This document shows, in pieces, positions 38,178 to 45,665 of a stretch of DNA of 64,000 bases; the stretch's first letter is position 1, and each line of letters opens with the position of its first letter. The stretch covers positions 40,730-104,729 of the forward strand of contig NZ_QGDB01000008.1 of the NCBI RefSeq assembly GCF_003149535.1. The letters are read 5' to 3'. This stretch comes from Falsochrobactrum shanghaiense. Its GTDB lineage: Bacteria > Pseudomonadota > Alphaproteobacteria > Rhizobiales > Rhizobiaceae. The notes under the pieces were generated by a model. The model did not search any database, was not told the DNA's origin, and worked only from the letters and a program-made list of their open reading frames with translations. The position numbers were made by a program, and so were the translations under genes.

Positions 38178-38494
38178 GATGCACTTTCTTCCTCGTCGCA
38201 GATTTGTTCATATACGAGATTGGCGCTCAACACTCCCTCAAGGAGATTGATCCGCATCAGCCTTTCACCCAGCACGCCCGCGCTCGGCCCTTCGATGACG
38301 GCAACGATCTTGCTGCCTTCTGCCGCGTGGACCTCCACCCCCTCCATATCGTCAATATGGACGCACACTTGCTCCCTGTGCCGTGGCAGCACGGAAATGA
38401 CGGCGCTTGAAATATGATGTCTGAGGGGAAGCCTGTCGGCGAGGCCATTGCCGCGGAGCAATTCACGACGGGTTATGCCTGAACGCTGTTTCAT
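38174..38494 (-). CDS. napD: NapD, Tat-signal chaperone for NapA
   Basis: Cytoplasmic chaperone (106 aa) that binds the NapA twin-arginine signal and delays export until the cofactor is in place. The ATG at 38494 has TAGGAGGT upstream. The family core starts at [20 protein letters not shown], then [20 protein letters not shown]. The first 25 residues ([10 protein letters not shown]) are an extra N-terminal stretch that itself resembles a twin-arginine motif, which is curious but not unique. Its stop overlaps the napA start (ATGA). Confidence 0.9.
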   Translation of the reverse strand: MKQRSGITRRELLRGNGLADRLPLRHHISSAVISVLPRHREQVCVHIDDMEGVEVHAAEGSKIVAVIEGPSAGVLGERLMRINLLEGVLSANLVYEQICDEEESAS

Positions 38495-38502
38495 GGCACC
38501 TC

Positions 38503-38703
38503 CTAGTGAAATCCGCCCGAAGGCGGGCCCGGAGGGCCGAAAATGATCTGCCACATCCACACCAGAAAGCCATAGCCGCCGACAACCCCAACGGCGAGGA
38601 TGGGCCAGATTCCAAAAGCAAGGACGAGAAAAGCGATTAGCTCGCGCCGTCGCTGCGCGGGAGGCCGGGGGGAAGAAGCTTTGTCTACATGGACCTGGGT
38701 CAT
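38503..38703 (-). CDS. napE: NapE, small membrane protein of the nap operon
   Basis: Single-span membrane protein (66 aa) found as the first gene of nap operons in alphaproteobacteria; role unknown. The N-terminus is charged (KASSPRPPAQRRRELIAFLV) and one hydrophobic helix follows (LAFGIWPILAVGVVGGYGFL), with the family WMWQIIFGPPGPP end. It is 8 bases before napD. No napF, napG or napH is present in the window. Confidence 0.88.
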   Translation of the reverse strand: MTQVHVDKASSPRPPAQRRRELIAFLVLAFGIWPILAVGVVGGYGFLVWMWQIIFGPPGPPSGGFH

Positions 38704-39284
38704 GATTTCCTCATGGGCCTGGGGATGTGATATTCAGCTTATATTCAAGTATAGGCGATAGTTTTGCGAAATTGCAAGGCTAATACCATTTTCTTTCGAG
38801 ACTGATTCTGCGATCTGCTTGCCGTGGCAGCAGGAATTGTTGAAAACTTGCAACAAAAACTCGCCGCTCGCTCTGTTCGCTAAAACCGGCACGTTTTAGT
38901 TGGCGTTTTCGGCGCTACTTTCCTTGCGGCGCCTGTTTGCAGCGCGTGAAGCAGCTCACAAGGCCCTGGCTCTCTCTACCCAACCCGCTAAAAATTATGA
39001 GCTCTTTGTGTCAGCGCAAAGAAGAACTCTCCCATCCGGATAATATCTGACCGAGAGATATGCCTGCTTGGTGCATCAAACAATGTGACAGCACCGTGCC
39101 TGGTAAGGCTCGCTTCGTGCTGAGCTGATTTTTGCAACGCAACCTTAAGAGATTCCTTGTTCGCAAAGGGAAAGCCCGAAGTAACTTTCACCCGCTGGAT
39201 TGGCTCGCAGAAACACCTTGTGTCAGATCATCGTGTTCATATCGACGTCAGCTAAATATCATTACGTGTTTGAGGAGCCGGCTA
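38704..39284. other. Intergenic region upstream of napE
   Basis: It holds the nap promoter region. Beyond about 38800 no supported gene is seen; a minus-strand frame at 38988-39191 shows no convincing family and may be part of the eroded gene at 39285-39532. Confidence 0.45.
38764..38777 (-). promoter_or_regulatory. Candidate FNR/NnrR-type site upstream of napE
   Basis: TTGCGAAATTGCAA fits TTG-N8-CAA, the frame shared by CRP/FNR-family operators, and is 61 bases before napE. The half-sites differ from the FNR consensus TTGAT/ATCAA, so the match is weak. Oxygen or nitrogen-oxide control of nap would be expected. Confidence 0.3.
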
Positions 39285-39532
39285 AAGGCCATGTTTGCGT
39301 TTTGGCGCGAGCGTTTGGTTGATCTGTACGGTACCACGTTCAAAAGCCAGCGCGCAGCCGGAAAGGCGAAATTTTCGCGCAGGTTGTCGACATCATATAT
39401 CTTGACGCCGTGCCCTTCGCGATTTTCGATAGTCATGCCCAGATGATCGAGTTCGCCGCCGGGGAAGATATACTTTACCAATGCAAAATGCTCATCGTTT
39501 TTTCGCTTGAATGCTTTTTTATTTTTCTTCAT
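39285..39532 (-). pseudogene. Remnant of a cyclopropane-fatty-acid synthase-like methyltransferase
   Basis: The minus strand reads VKYIFPGGELDHLGMTIENR, EGHGVKIYDVDNLREN, which matches the CFA synthase block KYIFPGGELDH.GMT..NLE.HGFEV.DVE.WRE.Y. A second frame then gives FERGTVQINQTLAPKRKHG, the C-terminal block of the same family (F.RG...FQTLATKR..G). The frame is broken between them and the N-terminal two thirds are absent, so it is a relic. Confidence 0.65.
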
Positions 39533-39886
39533 TCGCCGTTTGAGCGCGGGATGCGATTATAGAAAATAAGTAAATAAAAACAATATGTTATTAAAAATCA
39601 GATAAGACCAATTATGGAACTTACATTATAACGCAGATACAGCCCACCACACCAACTGATTGCCAGTCGGAATCTCGTCAGCCTCAAAGCTCGCTACCTC
39701 CCGAGAGAAAAATTGATCGAAACACCGTCAGATAATTGAGTTTATCGTAGTCAAATGCGTGCACAATAATGATTGGATCCAATGGGTCGACCTGTAAACA
39801 CGCGTTATAAAAATGGCCGACCGTCTAAGTAAAAATCCCTTCACCGTCTGCACAGGAAGGGACTTTTCGCTTAGCACAGACTGAAT
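39533..39886. other. Intergenic DNA, no gene seen
   Basis: AT-rich in the first 80 bases; otherwise featureless. It separates the CFA synthase remnant from the 3' end of the membrane-protein gene. No hairpin terminator could be supported with confidence. Confidence 0.4.
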
Positions 39887-40975
39887 CTATCTACGGTAGG
39901 CTAAACCGCTCCAAATTCTACCCTCGTCTCGGTGACGACCGCCGTGCACTGCACCGATATAGGCGGCCCCTGCGGCAACCAAGGCTGAAGCAGCCAAAAG
40001 GAAGGCGCTCAGAATGCCAGCTATTTTGGTCTTCTCAGCAGTCTCCAATGCTTGTGCTTTTGCTTCCTCAAGCGCCTTGCTGGCTTGTTCTTTTGCATCA
40101 TCAATTTGCTTTCGCGCTTCATCGAGCTTCTTCTGCGCTTCCGCTCTCACGGTCTGGACCCGCTCGATTGTCTGATTGACGCGATTTTGGGCGTCGGTCT
40201 CACTCATTTCCGTTTGAGCCGTAACCTGACGGACGAGCCAAGCTTTATCTTCGTCGGTTATCTGGCCTGTCGAGAGCAGGTTGGAGAAAATGCTGCCTGC
40301 CTGTCGGGTGAAATCAGCAGCATTTTGACCCTCCGCACCAGATGTGGGTGCTCTATCATTTCGCAGCAACGTATCTGTAAAGTAGTCGACGGGATTAGCC
40401 TTCAATCCCTGGGGAAGCATTTGCTCAATGGAGGGTGCTGCTGCTTGCCCAGTGCCTTGGATAATGCCGCCGGCCGCACTGCCAGCCCCAGATATTAGTC
40501 CTCCAGCCAATTGGCCCGCTCCTTGCGCCGTTCCTCCAATGACGGTTCCTGCTGTTTCTGCGACAGTTTGGGCAGCGCCTCCAACTGCTTTAACGCCGCC
40601 AGATAAAATTGAAAGTGCAAATAGCGCAGAGATTAATGTTCCCAAGCCCCAAACAGCCAGACCGTTCAAGCCATCACGAACGGTCAGTTCGTCCCGAGTA
40701 GCGGTACCCGCAGGTCTTCGCATGCGGCCGGCGATATAGCCTCCCAGCATATAAGAACCAACCATCGAGATGATGACAAACAGCGCAGTAATGACCAACC
40801 ACGCTATGCTTATATCGCCTCCGTTATCCAACGATATCGAACTAAGACCAAGTCCGCTCGCGAAAGTTGTCAAGACTGTCATAGTAGCCGATGCAACAAC
40901 TGTTCCTGCAAAAATTGCCGGCCAGTCTACATATCCGCGATCACCGTCGTTCTGTACTGAAGTTTGATCAACCAT
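39887..40975 (-). CDS. Membrane protein with glycine/alanine-rich middle and coiled-coil segment
   Basis: Uncharacterised 362-aa membrane protein of a type common in Rhizobiales. Hydrophobic helices lie at about residues 18-48 (IFAGTVVASATMTVLTTFAS), 57-85 (WLVITALFVIISMVGSYMLG), 105-127 and 315-345. The middle is Gly/Ala-rich (TVIGGTAQGAGQLAGGLISG), and residues about 260-310 form a charged coiled coil (AEAQKKLDEARKQIDDAKEQ). It starts on a TAATG overlap with the 24-aa gene upstream and shares its EcfG-type promoter, so a role in general stress at the envelope is likely. No enzymatic motif. Confidence 0.8.
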   Translation of the reverse strand: MVDQTSVQNDGDRGYVDWPAIFAGTVVASATMTVLTTFASGLGLSSISLDNGGDISIAWLVITALFVIISMVGSYMLGGYIAGRMRRPAGTATRDELTVRDGLNGLAVWGLGTLISALFALSILSGGVKAVGGAAQTVAETAGTVIGGTAQGAGQLAGGLISGAGSAAGGIIQGTGQAAAPSIEQMLPQGLKANPVDYFTDTLLRNDRAPTSGAEGQNAADFTRQAGSIFSNLLSTGQITDEDKAWLVRQVTAQTEMSETDAQNRVNQTIERVQTVRAEAQKKLDEARKQIDDAKEQASKALEEAKAQALETAEKTKIAGILSAFLLAASALVAAGAAYIGAVHGGRHRDEGRIWSGLAYRR

Positions 40976-41049
40976 TAGCGTAACCCCAGAAATGACAGGA
41001 TAAACAAAACAATCACAACCAGTCCTACAAGATAGATTATTGAGTTCAT
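40975..41049 (-). CDS. 24-aa single-span membrane peptide
   Basis: A very short gene encoding MNSIIYLVGLVVIVLFILSF followed by LGLR and TAA. It is almost entirely one membrane helix. GGAGA stands 7 bases before the ATG, and the TAA overlaps the ATG of the next gene by one base (TAATG), so it is translated with the larger membrane protein. Similar tiny proteins with the pattern NxIIYLVGLVVIVL..SF.GLR occur before stress-related genes in this order (from memory). An EcfG-type promoter lies 35-60 bases upstream. Confidence 0.75.
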   Translation of the reverse strand: MNSIIYLVGLVVIVLFILSFLGLR

Positions 41050-41083
41050 TATCGTCTCTCCTTTGTAACGGATCGTACTAATG

Positions 41084-41109
41084 AACAATTCTTGAGGATA
41101 AAAAGTTCC
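41084..41109 (-). promoter_or_regulatory. EcfG-type promoter for the 24-aa peptide/membrane-protein pair
   Basis: On the minus strand: GGAAC (41109-41105), 18 bases, GTT (41086-41084). This is GGAAC-N17-TGTT, one base off the usual cGTT spacing. It is about 35 bases from the first start codon. Confidence 0.5.
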
Positions 41110-41163
41110 AGGTTTTTAAAGATGCTAACTAAATAAGCTGCGCGGCCCAGTTTCAGTTTTTAG

Positions 41164-41188
41164 GGAACATATCTTCCGCGAAATAGTT
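41164..41188 (+). promoter_or_regulatory. EcfG-type promoter for the DUF4142 gene
   Basis: GGAAC (41164-41168), 17 bases, GTT (41186-41188), a full match to the EcfG consensus. It lies 32 bases before the ATG at 41220, a normal promoter position, and is divergent from the promoter at 41084-41109. Confidence 0.65.
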
Positions 41189-41219
41189 CGATTGGCTTCG
41201 GTTAAGAAGGAAAACGACT

Positions 41220-41750
41220 ATGAAGTTAATATTGCTTGCTTTTTCGACCTTATTGCTAGCGCCAACACCAGTTTATGCACAGTCGACCGCTGAAAAAACT
41301 GGCGTCAACTCGCTGATTGGAACAGCACCCACCACGCAGGACTTCGTGACGCTTAGCGGAAGCAGTGACATGTTCGAGATCGAATCGAGCAAGCTCGCGC
41401 TGGATAAGGGTGATCCTGCGACCAAGAGCTTCGCCCAGCAAATGGTTACCGATCACGAGAAAACGTCCGCCGAACTCAAGGATTTAATCGCTACGAAGGT
41501 GAAGTCAGTTAAAGCTCCCGCGGCACCGACGGAAGATCACCAAAAAATGCTAGACGATTTGAAAAAACTTCAAGGCGATGAATTTACCACGCAGTATCGA
41601 AGCGATCAGGAATCGGTGCACGAAAATGCTGTCGATCTATTTAAGCGATATGGAGAAAACGGCGATGATGCTGACTTGAAGGCCTGGGCAAATGCTACTC
41701 GCCCGACCCTTGAGCATCATCTGAAGATGGCTAAGGAACTGAATGAATAG
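41220..41750 (+). CDS. DUF4142-domain exported protein
   Basis: Periplasmic protein (176 aa) with a signal peptide (MKLILLAFSTLLLAPTPVYA, cleavage after AQS likely) and a DUF4142 domain (about residues 38-172), a ferritin-like four-helix bundle: FVTLSGSSDMFEIESSKLAL, KSFAQQMVTDHEKTSAELKD, and the C-terminal LEHHLKMAKELNE. Function of the family is unknown; members are often induced by stress, which agrees with the EcfG-type promoter 32 bases upstream. AAGAAGGA serves as ribosome-binding site. An IS66 element is inserted about 60 bases after its stop. Confidence 0.88.
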   Translation: MKLILLAFSTLLLAPTPVYAQSTAEKTGVNSLIGTAPTTQDFVTLSGSSDMFEIESSKLALDKGDPATKSFAQQMVTDHEKTSAELKDLIATKVKSVKAPAAPTEDHQKMLDDLKKLQGDEFTTQYRSDQESVHENAVDLFKRYGENGDDADLKAWANATRPTLEHHLKMAKELNE

Positions 41751-41901
41751 AAATATTGTGATGCGGCTGCGCCCGGGAAAGGGGAGCTCCTTGGCGGCGC
41801 ACGGAGGTTAAAAGTAAGCGCCGTCTGCGTCCCATTGGGTCCGCTGCTTTTTGAGCATGGTTTCTCATGCGAGAAGGCTTCCAGACGTATCTGGAAGTTG
41901 A

Positions 41902-42360
41902 ATGATGGATAATGGATTTGTTGGTCGCTATGAGGTCGTTGAGCCGCGCCGCGGTAACCGGCGATGGCCGGATGACGTGAAGGCTCGCATTGTCGCGGAA
42001 AGCCTTGAGCCTGGTGCGCGCGTTGTGGATGTCGCGCGTCGTCACGGTGTTGTAGCAAACCAACTTTCCGATTGGCGACGTCAGGTGCGCGACGGCATTC
42101 TGGCCCTGCCGTTTGCGGCGGCAACGACGCCGTCGTCGCACGATGGTGCCGAGCCCGCATTCGTGCCTCTGGCAATCGCTGCGGAGCCGCCTGAGCCTGG
42201 CAATCCTTTGTCGCTGCCAAAGCTGGCCTGCGACAGGCCGCAGGCGGGATCAGCGGTGTTGACGTTGGAAATTGGCTCAGACGTCGTGATGCGGATTCCT
42301 GGCGATGTGCCGGTGGAACGGGTCGCTGCTGTGGTTCGCGCTGTACGAGGAGCGTCATGA
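41902..42360 (+). CDS. tnpA: IS66 accessory protein TnpA
   Basis: First IS66 gene (152 aa), needed for transposition but not the transposase. It has an N-terminal helix-turn-helix of the transposase-8 type (RRWPDDVKARIVAESLEPGA-like region and DVARRHGVVANQLSDWRRQV), and a C-terminal part TLEIGSDVVMRIPGDVPVER that is typical of IS66 OrfA. Its stop overlaps the tnpB start (ATGA at 42357-42360). Frame intact. Confidence 0.92.
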   Translation: MMDNGFVGRYEVVEPRRGNRRWPDDVKARIVAESLEPGARVVDVARRHGVVANQLSDWRRQVRDGILALPFAAATTPSSHDGAEPAFVPLAIAAEPPEPGNPLSLPKLACDRPQAGSAVLTLEIGSDVVMRIPGDVPVERVAAVVRAVRGAS

Positions 42361-42710
42361 TCGTCGCTGGCCAACGCTTGCCGATCCTGATCGCGACGCG
42401 GCCGGTTGACTTCCGCTGTGGGCATCACGCGCTGGCTCTGATGGTGCAGACCGAGTTGAAGCTCGATCCGCATTCCGGGGTGACGGTGATCTTCCGGTCG
42501 AAGCGCGGGGATCGCCTGAAGATCCTGGTGTGGGATGGCACAGGGCTGGTGCTCATCTACAAAATTCTTGAGCATGGAAACTTTGCCTGGCCCAAGGTTC
42601 AGGATGGGACGATGCGTCTTTCCAGGGGTCAATATGAGGCTTTGTTCGAAGGTCTTGACTGGCGACGGGTCATGGCGCAACGGGTGAGCGCGCCGTCGGC
42701 GGCAGGGTGA
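42357..42710 (+). CDS. tnpB: IS66 accessory protein TnpB
   Basis: Second IS66 gene (117 aa), the IS66 Orf2-like protein. Characteristic blocks: ILIATRPVDFRCGHHALALM, VFRSKRGDRLKILVWDGTGL-like IFRSKRGDRLKILVWDGTGL, and the C-terminal LSRGQYEALFEGLDWRRV. Starts on the ATGA overlap with tnpA; tnpC follows after 62 bases. Intact and of normal length. Confidence 0.93.
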   Translation: MIVAGQRLPILIATRPVDFRCGHHALALMVQTELKLDPHSGVTVIFRSKRGDRLKILVWDGTGLVLIYKILEHGNFAWPKVQDGTMRLSRGQYEALFEGLDWRRVMAQRVSAPSAAG

Positions 42711-42772
42711 ATATCCGGCGGTCTTTGCATTGTTTTATTTGGCTTTTTTGTACTGCCTTGCTATAAAGCCGC

Positions 42773-44425
42773 ATGTCGTCGCCACTTGATCTCAGCCTGT
42801 TTCCGGACCTTCCGCCAGAGGTTGTCAAAGCCTTTGCGGCGATGCAGTTCGAGCTGTCGGTGGAGCGTGCCGCACGTCAGCATGAGCAGGCTGTGGTTGC
42901 CGAAAAGGACGCCTTCATCGCCGAGCTGAAGGAACTGATCGAGAAGCTTGAGGGGCAGGTTCACGACTATCGGCGCACGAAGTTCGGGCCGAAATCGGAA
43001 AAGCTCGATCCGGCGCAGATGGAACTGGCGCTGGAAGACCTTGAAACGGCGATCGCCGAAACACAGGCACGGATAGCTGCCGTCGAGAAGAAGATCGAAG
43101 CCAGCGCATCCGATCCGGAAAAAGTCGCTCCTCGCCAGGAGCGTAAGGCCCGTGCACTGCCCGAACACCTGCCGCGGGTCGAGCGGGTGATCGAGCCCGG
43201 GAGCATCGTTTGTCCCTGCGGTTGTGGCAACATGGTGTGGATCGGCGAGGATCGGACGGAACGGCTCGACCGGGTCCCGGCGCGCTATGAGGTGATCGTC
43301 ACGATCCGCCCGAAATACGCATGCCCCAAGGGTCGAACGGGCGTCATTCAGGCCAGAGCGCCGGCGCATCTTTTGGAAGGGAGCTGGCCGACGGAAGCCC
43401 TTCTGGCTGAGATTGCCGTCTCCAAGCATTCCGAACATATGCCGCTCAACCGGCAGGCCGAAGTCATGGCGCGACATGGGGTACCGATAGACCGCACGGT
43501 CCTTTCCGATTGGATGGGGCGCACGGGCAGCGAAATCGCACCGGTGGTCGACCACATGGCAAAACGGCTGCTGTGGGAAAGCACGCGGCTCTATGTCGAC
43601 GAGACCACCGCCCCGGTTCTGGATCCGGGACGAGGCAAGACGAAGACGGGTTATCTCTGGGCCGTGCTGCGCGACGATCGTGGATGGAATGGCTCTGCGC
43701 CGCCGGGCGTGGTGTTCCATTATCGGCCTGGACGTAAAGGCGAATATGCCGCTGAAATCCTCAGCGGGTTCAATGGCACGATCCAGGTCGATGCCTACGG
43801 TGGTTACTCTCACCTCGCCACGTCGGACCGGGTGGGTGGCGACCCGTTGAAGCTGGCTTTCTGTTGGGCGCACGGGCGCAGAAAGCTGATCAAGGCCACG
43901 CCAAAGAGTGGATCGCCCATCGTCGACGAGGCGCTGTTGCGGATCGCCGCGCTCTACAAGATCGAAGACAGTATCCGGGGCTCAGATCCCGAACATCGTC
44001 GTGCAGTCCGACAGGACCTGTCCCTCCCGTTGGTGGACGCGTTCTTTACCTGGATCGCAGCCCAGGCTTCGCGTGTCTCACGCAAGTCTGACCTCGGAAA
44101 AGCCCTGGCCTATATGCTGACGCGGCAGGACGGCTTCCGGCTGTTCCTGGACGACGGCCACGTCGATATCGACTCCAACCTCGTGGAAAACGCGATCCGC
44201 CGACCGGCGATGAACCGCCGCAATGCGCTCTTTGCCGGGCACAACGAAGGGGGCCGTAATTGGGCCCGGTTTGCCAGCCTGATCGGCACTTGTAAAATGA
44301 ACGGCGTCGAGCCCTATGCCTACCTGTGCGACCTCTTCACCCGTCTCGCAAACGGCCACCTCGCCAAAGACATCGATGCCCTGATGCCATGGGCATACGC
44401 CGCCCGCATCAAAGCCTCACAATGA
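42773..44425 (+). CDS. tnpC: IS66 transposase TnpC
   Basis: DDE transposase of IS66 (550 aa). An N-terminal leucine-zipper-like coiled coil (ELKELIEKLEGQVHDYRRTK) is followed by a zinc-finger-type segment (IVCPCGCGNMVWIGEDRTER), then the catalytic domain with Asp in RLYVDETTAPVL, Asp in IQVDAYGGYSHL and the terminal Glu block HVDIDSNLVENAIRRPAMNR, NALFAGHNEGG. A SAM-like end (YAYLCDLFTRLANGH) closes it. Full length, no stops; functional transposase likely. Confidence 0.95.
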   Translation: MSSPLDLSLFPDLPPEVVKAFAAMQFELSVERAARQHEQAVVAEKDAFIAELKELIEKLEGQVHDYRRTKFGPKSEKLDPAQMELALEDLETAIAETQARIAAVEKKIEASASDPEKVAPRQERKARALPEHLPRVERVIEPGSIVCPCGCGNMVWIGEDRTERLDRVPARYEVIVTIRPKYACPKGRTGVIQARAPAHLLEGSWPTEALLAEIAVSKHSEHMPLNRQAEVMARHGVPIDRTVLSDWMGRTGSEIAPVVDHMAKRLLWESTRLYVDETTAPVLDPGRGKTKTGYLWAVLRDDRGWNGSAPPGVVFHYRPGRKGEYAAEILSGFNGTIQVDAYGGYSHLATSDRVGGDPLKLAFCWAHGRRKLIKATPKSGSPIVDEALLRIAALYKIEDSIRGSDPEHRRAVRQDLSLPLVDAFFTWIAAQASRVSRKSDLGKALAYMLTRQDGFRLFLDDGHVDIDSNLVENAIRRPAMNRRNALFAGHNEGGRNWARFASLIGTCKMNGVEPYAYLCDLFTRLANGHLAKDIDALMPWAYAARIKASQ

Positions 44426-44530
44426 GCTCGCCAGATACTATCCGGTGAGCTCACATCCGGCACGCTGGTAGCTTTGCACCGTAGCCAAAATTGTAAAATC
44501 AATGGGGCGTAGACGGCGCATACGGTTAAA

Positions 44531-44902
44531 ATGGAATACCGGGATAAAAACGTCTTTAATAAGTGGAAAGAAACACCAGATAACGGCGTCAAGGTTGAAA
44601 CCGATTTTCGGTGCTACGCCTTTCTGCTTGTTCCATCGTCGGGAGATGACAATGAATTGGCTCTCAAACGTGGAACGGTTCTGGTATCTGCCCGCTCAGA
44701 AGCTGACGCAAGGGTAGTAGCCACTCAATATGAGACGGCTGCTCTCCCTGGACAAGTGGCGATTGGAGACGTTGACCTTACAACCAACGAATCAAGTGCC
44801 TTTCGCGACGTAAAGTCCTATCAGGTCCACCGTGTCAGCGACGAACCGATCAATGTGCCGAGAGGCTTGATCGATATGAAAGAAGGCGACTTCGAGAGTT
44901 GA
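44531..44902 (+). CDS. Hypothetical protein separated from its ribosome-binding site by IS66
   Basis: Unrecognised 123-aa protein. The central part (CYAFLLVPSSGDDNELALKR, GTVLVSARSEADARVVATQY) looks like a compact alpha/beta fold; no catalytic motif is visible. Its ATG lies at the last base of the right-hand target duplication (44531). Before the insertion the sequence read GGAGG, six bases, ATG; the GGAGG is now at 41803-41807 on the other side of the element, so translation and transcription are probably disturbed. It was likely the second gene after DUF4142. Confidence 0.65.
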   Translation: MEYRDKNVFNKWKETPDNGVKVETDFRCYAFLLVPSSGDDNELALKRGTVLVSARSEADARVVATQYETAALPGQVAIGDVDLTTNESSAFRDVKSYQVHRVSDEPINVPRGLIDMKEGDFES

Positions 44903-44936
44903 TTGCGTCCGGTGCGGCTCGCACAGAAGTCAGTTT

Positions 44937-45134
44937 TTACGTCTGTCGCCCTTCGTCTAACTGCTGCGCATGCTCTTGTTCAATGCGCTCCAGGATCGCA
45001 AGAGCCTCTTTAGCCACATCTTCTGTAAGCGAAACTTGAAGCCGACCTTTAAATGTTAAGGGCTGTCTCGTTGCCTTGTCTACGATAGACCAGGTGCCGT
45101 CGCCTTTGTGTAGCATCTCATAAGTGGTCACCAT
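44937..45134 (-). CDS. Small hypothetical protein
   Basis: Unrecognised 65-aa protein: an N-terminal beta-rich half (TYEMLHKGDGTWSIVDKATR, QPLTFKGRLQVSL) and a C-terminal helix (VAKEALAILERIEQEHAQQL). GGGAGA precedes the ATG at good spacing. It is 44 bases downstream of the gene at 45179-45544 on the same strand and probably shares its EcfG-type promoter. Function unknown. Confidence 0.65.
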   Translation of the reverse strand: MVTTYEMLHKGDGTWSIVDKATRQPLTFKGRLQVSLTEDVAKEALAILERIEQEHAQQLDEGRQT

Positions 45135-45178
45135 TTCTATCTCCCAAAAAGATCAATGCAATGCCCTGATTTCAATTT

Positions 45179-45544
45179 TCACTGCCTCACCGATCCGAAT
45201 ACGAATCCAACAACAATTAGTGCTAGGATAAACAAGCAGAACAAAAAGGCTGGGCGTTTTCGCATGCTTCCGTTTCGCCCGGAGGAATGAGTGGATTCCT
45301 CGGAATCCCACCCCCGGAGGCCGGACGCGTGACTGGAGGCGTTACTTTCAGTGGCTTTTGTTGGATTTCCGTCTGATCGCGGTATTGCATCGTTATCCGG
45401 AAATGAGGATCCTCCAGCTTCTGCGTCGGTTTCCATCGGTGCCGCTGCCGGATCAAAGCCAGGAACTTTATCCCCGGTCTCGCCTTTTTGGACAGATCCC
45501 CTTATACGAGCGCCAGCGCTTTTCTTTGGTGAATTAGTTTTCAT
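45179..45544 (-). CDS. Hypothetical protein with C-terminal membrane anchor
   Basis: Unrecognised 121-aa protein. The ATG at 45544 is preferred over an earlier one because GGAGGAT lies 6-12 bases upstream. Residues 1-90 are polar and probably disordered (Ser/Gly/Asp-rich); the end is one membrane helix (PAFLFCLFILALIVVGFVFG) preceded by basic residues, consistent with a tail-anchored protein. A perfect EcfG-type promoter match lies 22 bases upstream of the start. Function unknown. Confidence 0.55.
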   Translation of the reverse strand: MKTNSPKKSAGARIRGSVQKGETGDKVPGFDPAAAPMETDAEAGGSSFPDNDAIPRSDGNPTKATESNASSHASGLRGWDSEESTHSSGRNGSMRKRPAFLFCLFILALIVVGFVFGSVRQ

Positions 45545-45565
45545 CACTAAGATCCTCCGTGGTCC

Positions 45566-45590
45566 AACTTCTCGCCGGATCAAATGTTCC
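45566..45590 (-). promoter_or_regulatory. EcfG-type promoter for the genes at 45544 and 45134
   Basis: On the minus strand: GGAAC (45590-45586), 17 bases, GTT (45568-45566), a full consensus match. The distance to the start codon is 21 bases, so transcription would begin just before the ribosome-binding site. Confidence 0.55.
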
Positions 45591-45665
45591 CCCGAAAAGC
45601 AAAAAGTATAAGCATACGGAATTGGTTACGTGCTGGTCAGGGAACAAATGCCCATTCGCAAATGT

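Larger units (their letters stand above)
41814..44523 (+). mobile_element. Complete IS66-family insertion sequence (2710 bp) with 8-bp target duplication
   Basis: Left end GTAAGCGCCGTCTGCGTCCC and right end (read inward) GTATGCGCCGTCTACGCCCC form imperfect inverted repeats. Both flanks carry GGTTAAAA (41806-41813 and 44524-44531), the 8-bp duplication typical of IS66. The three genes tnpA, tnpB and tnpC are intact, so insertion is probably recent. The target was the space between a ribosome-binding site (GGAGG at 41803-41807) and the ATG now at 44531. Confidence 0.95.

Noticed and set aside
36417..38417. 666-aa open frame on the plus strand
   Set aside because: It is the antisense of napA in GC-rich coding DNA; its translation has no family resemblance, while napA is complete.
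38988..39191. 67-aa minus-strand frame upstream of nap
   Set aside because: No ribosome-binding site, no recognised domain; possibly part of the eroded gene nearby.
42761..43873. 370-aa open frame on the minus strand
   Set aside because: Antisense of the IS66 transposase gene; shadow frame.
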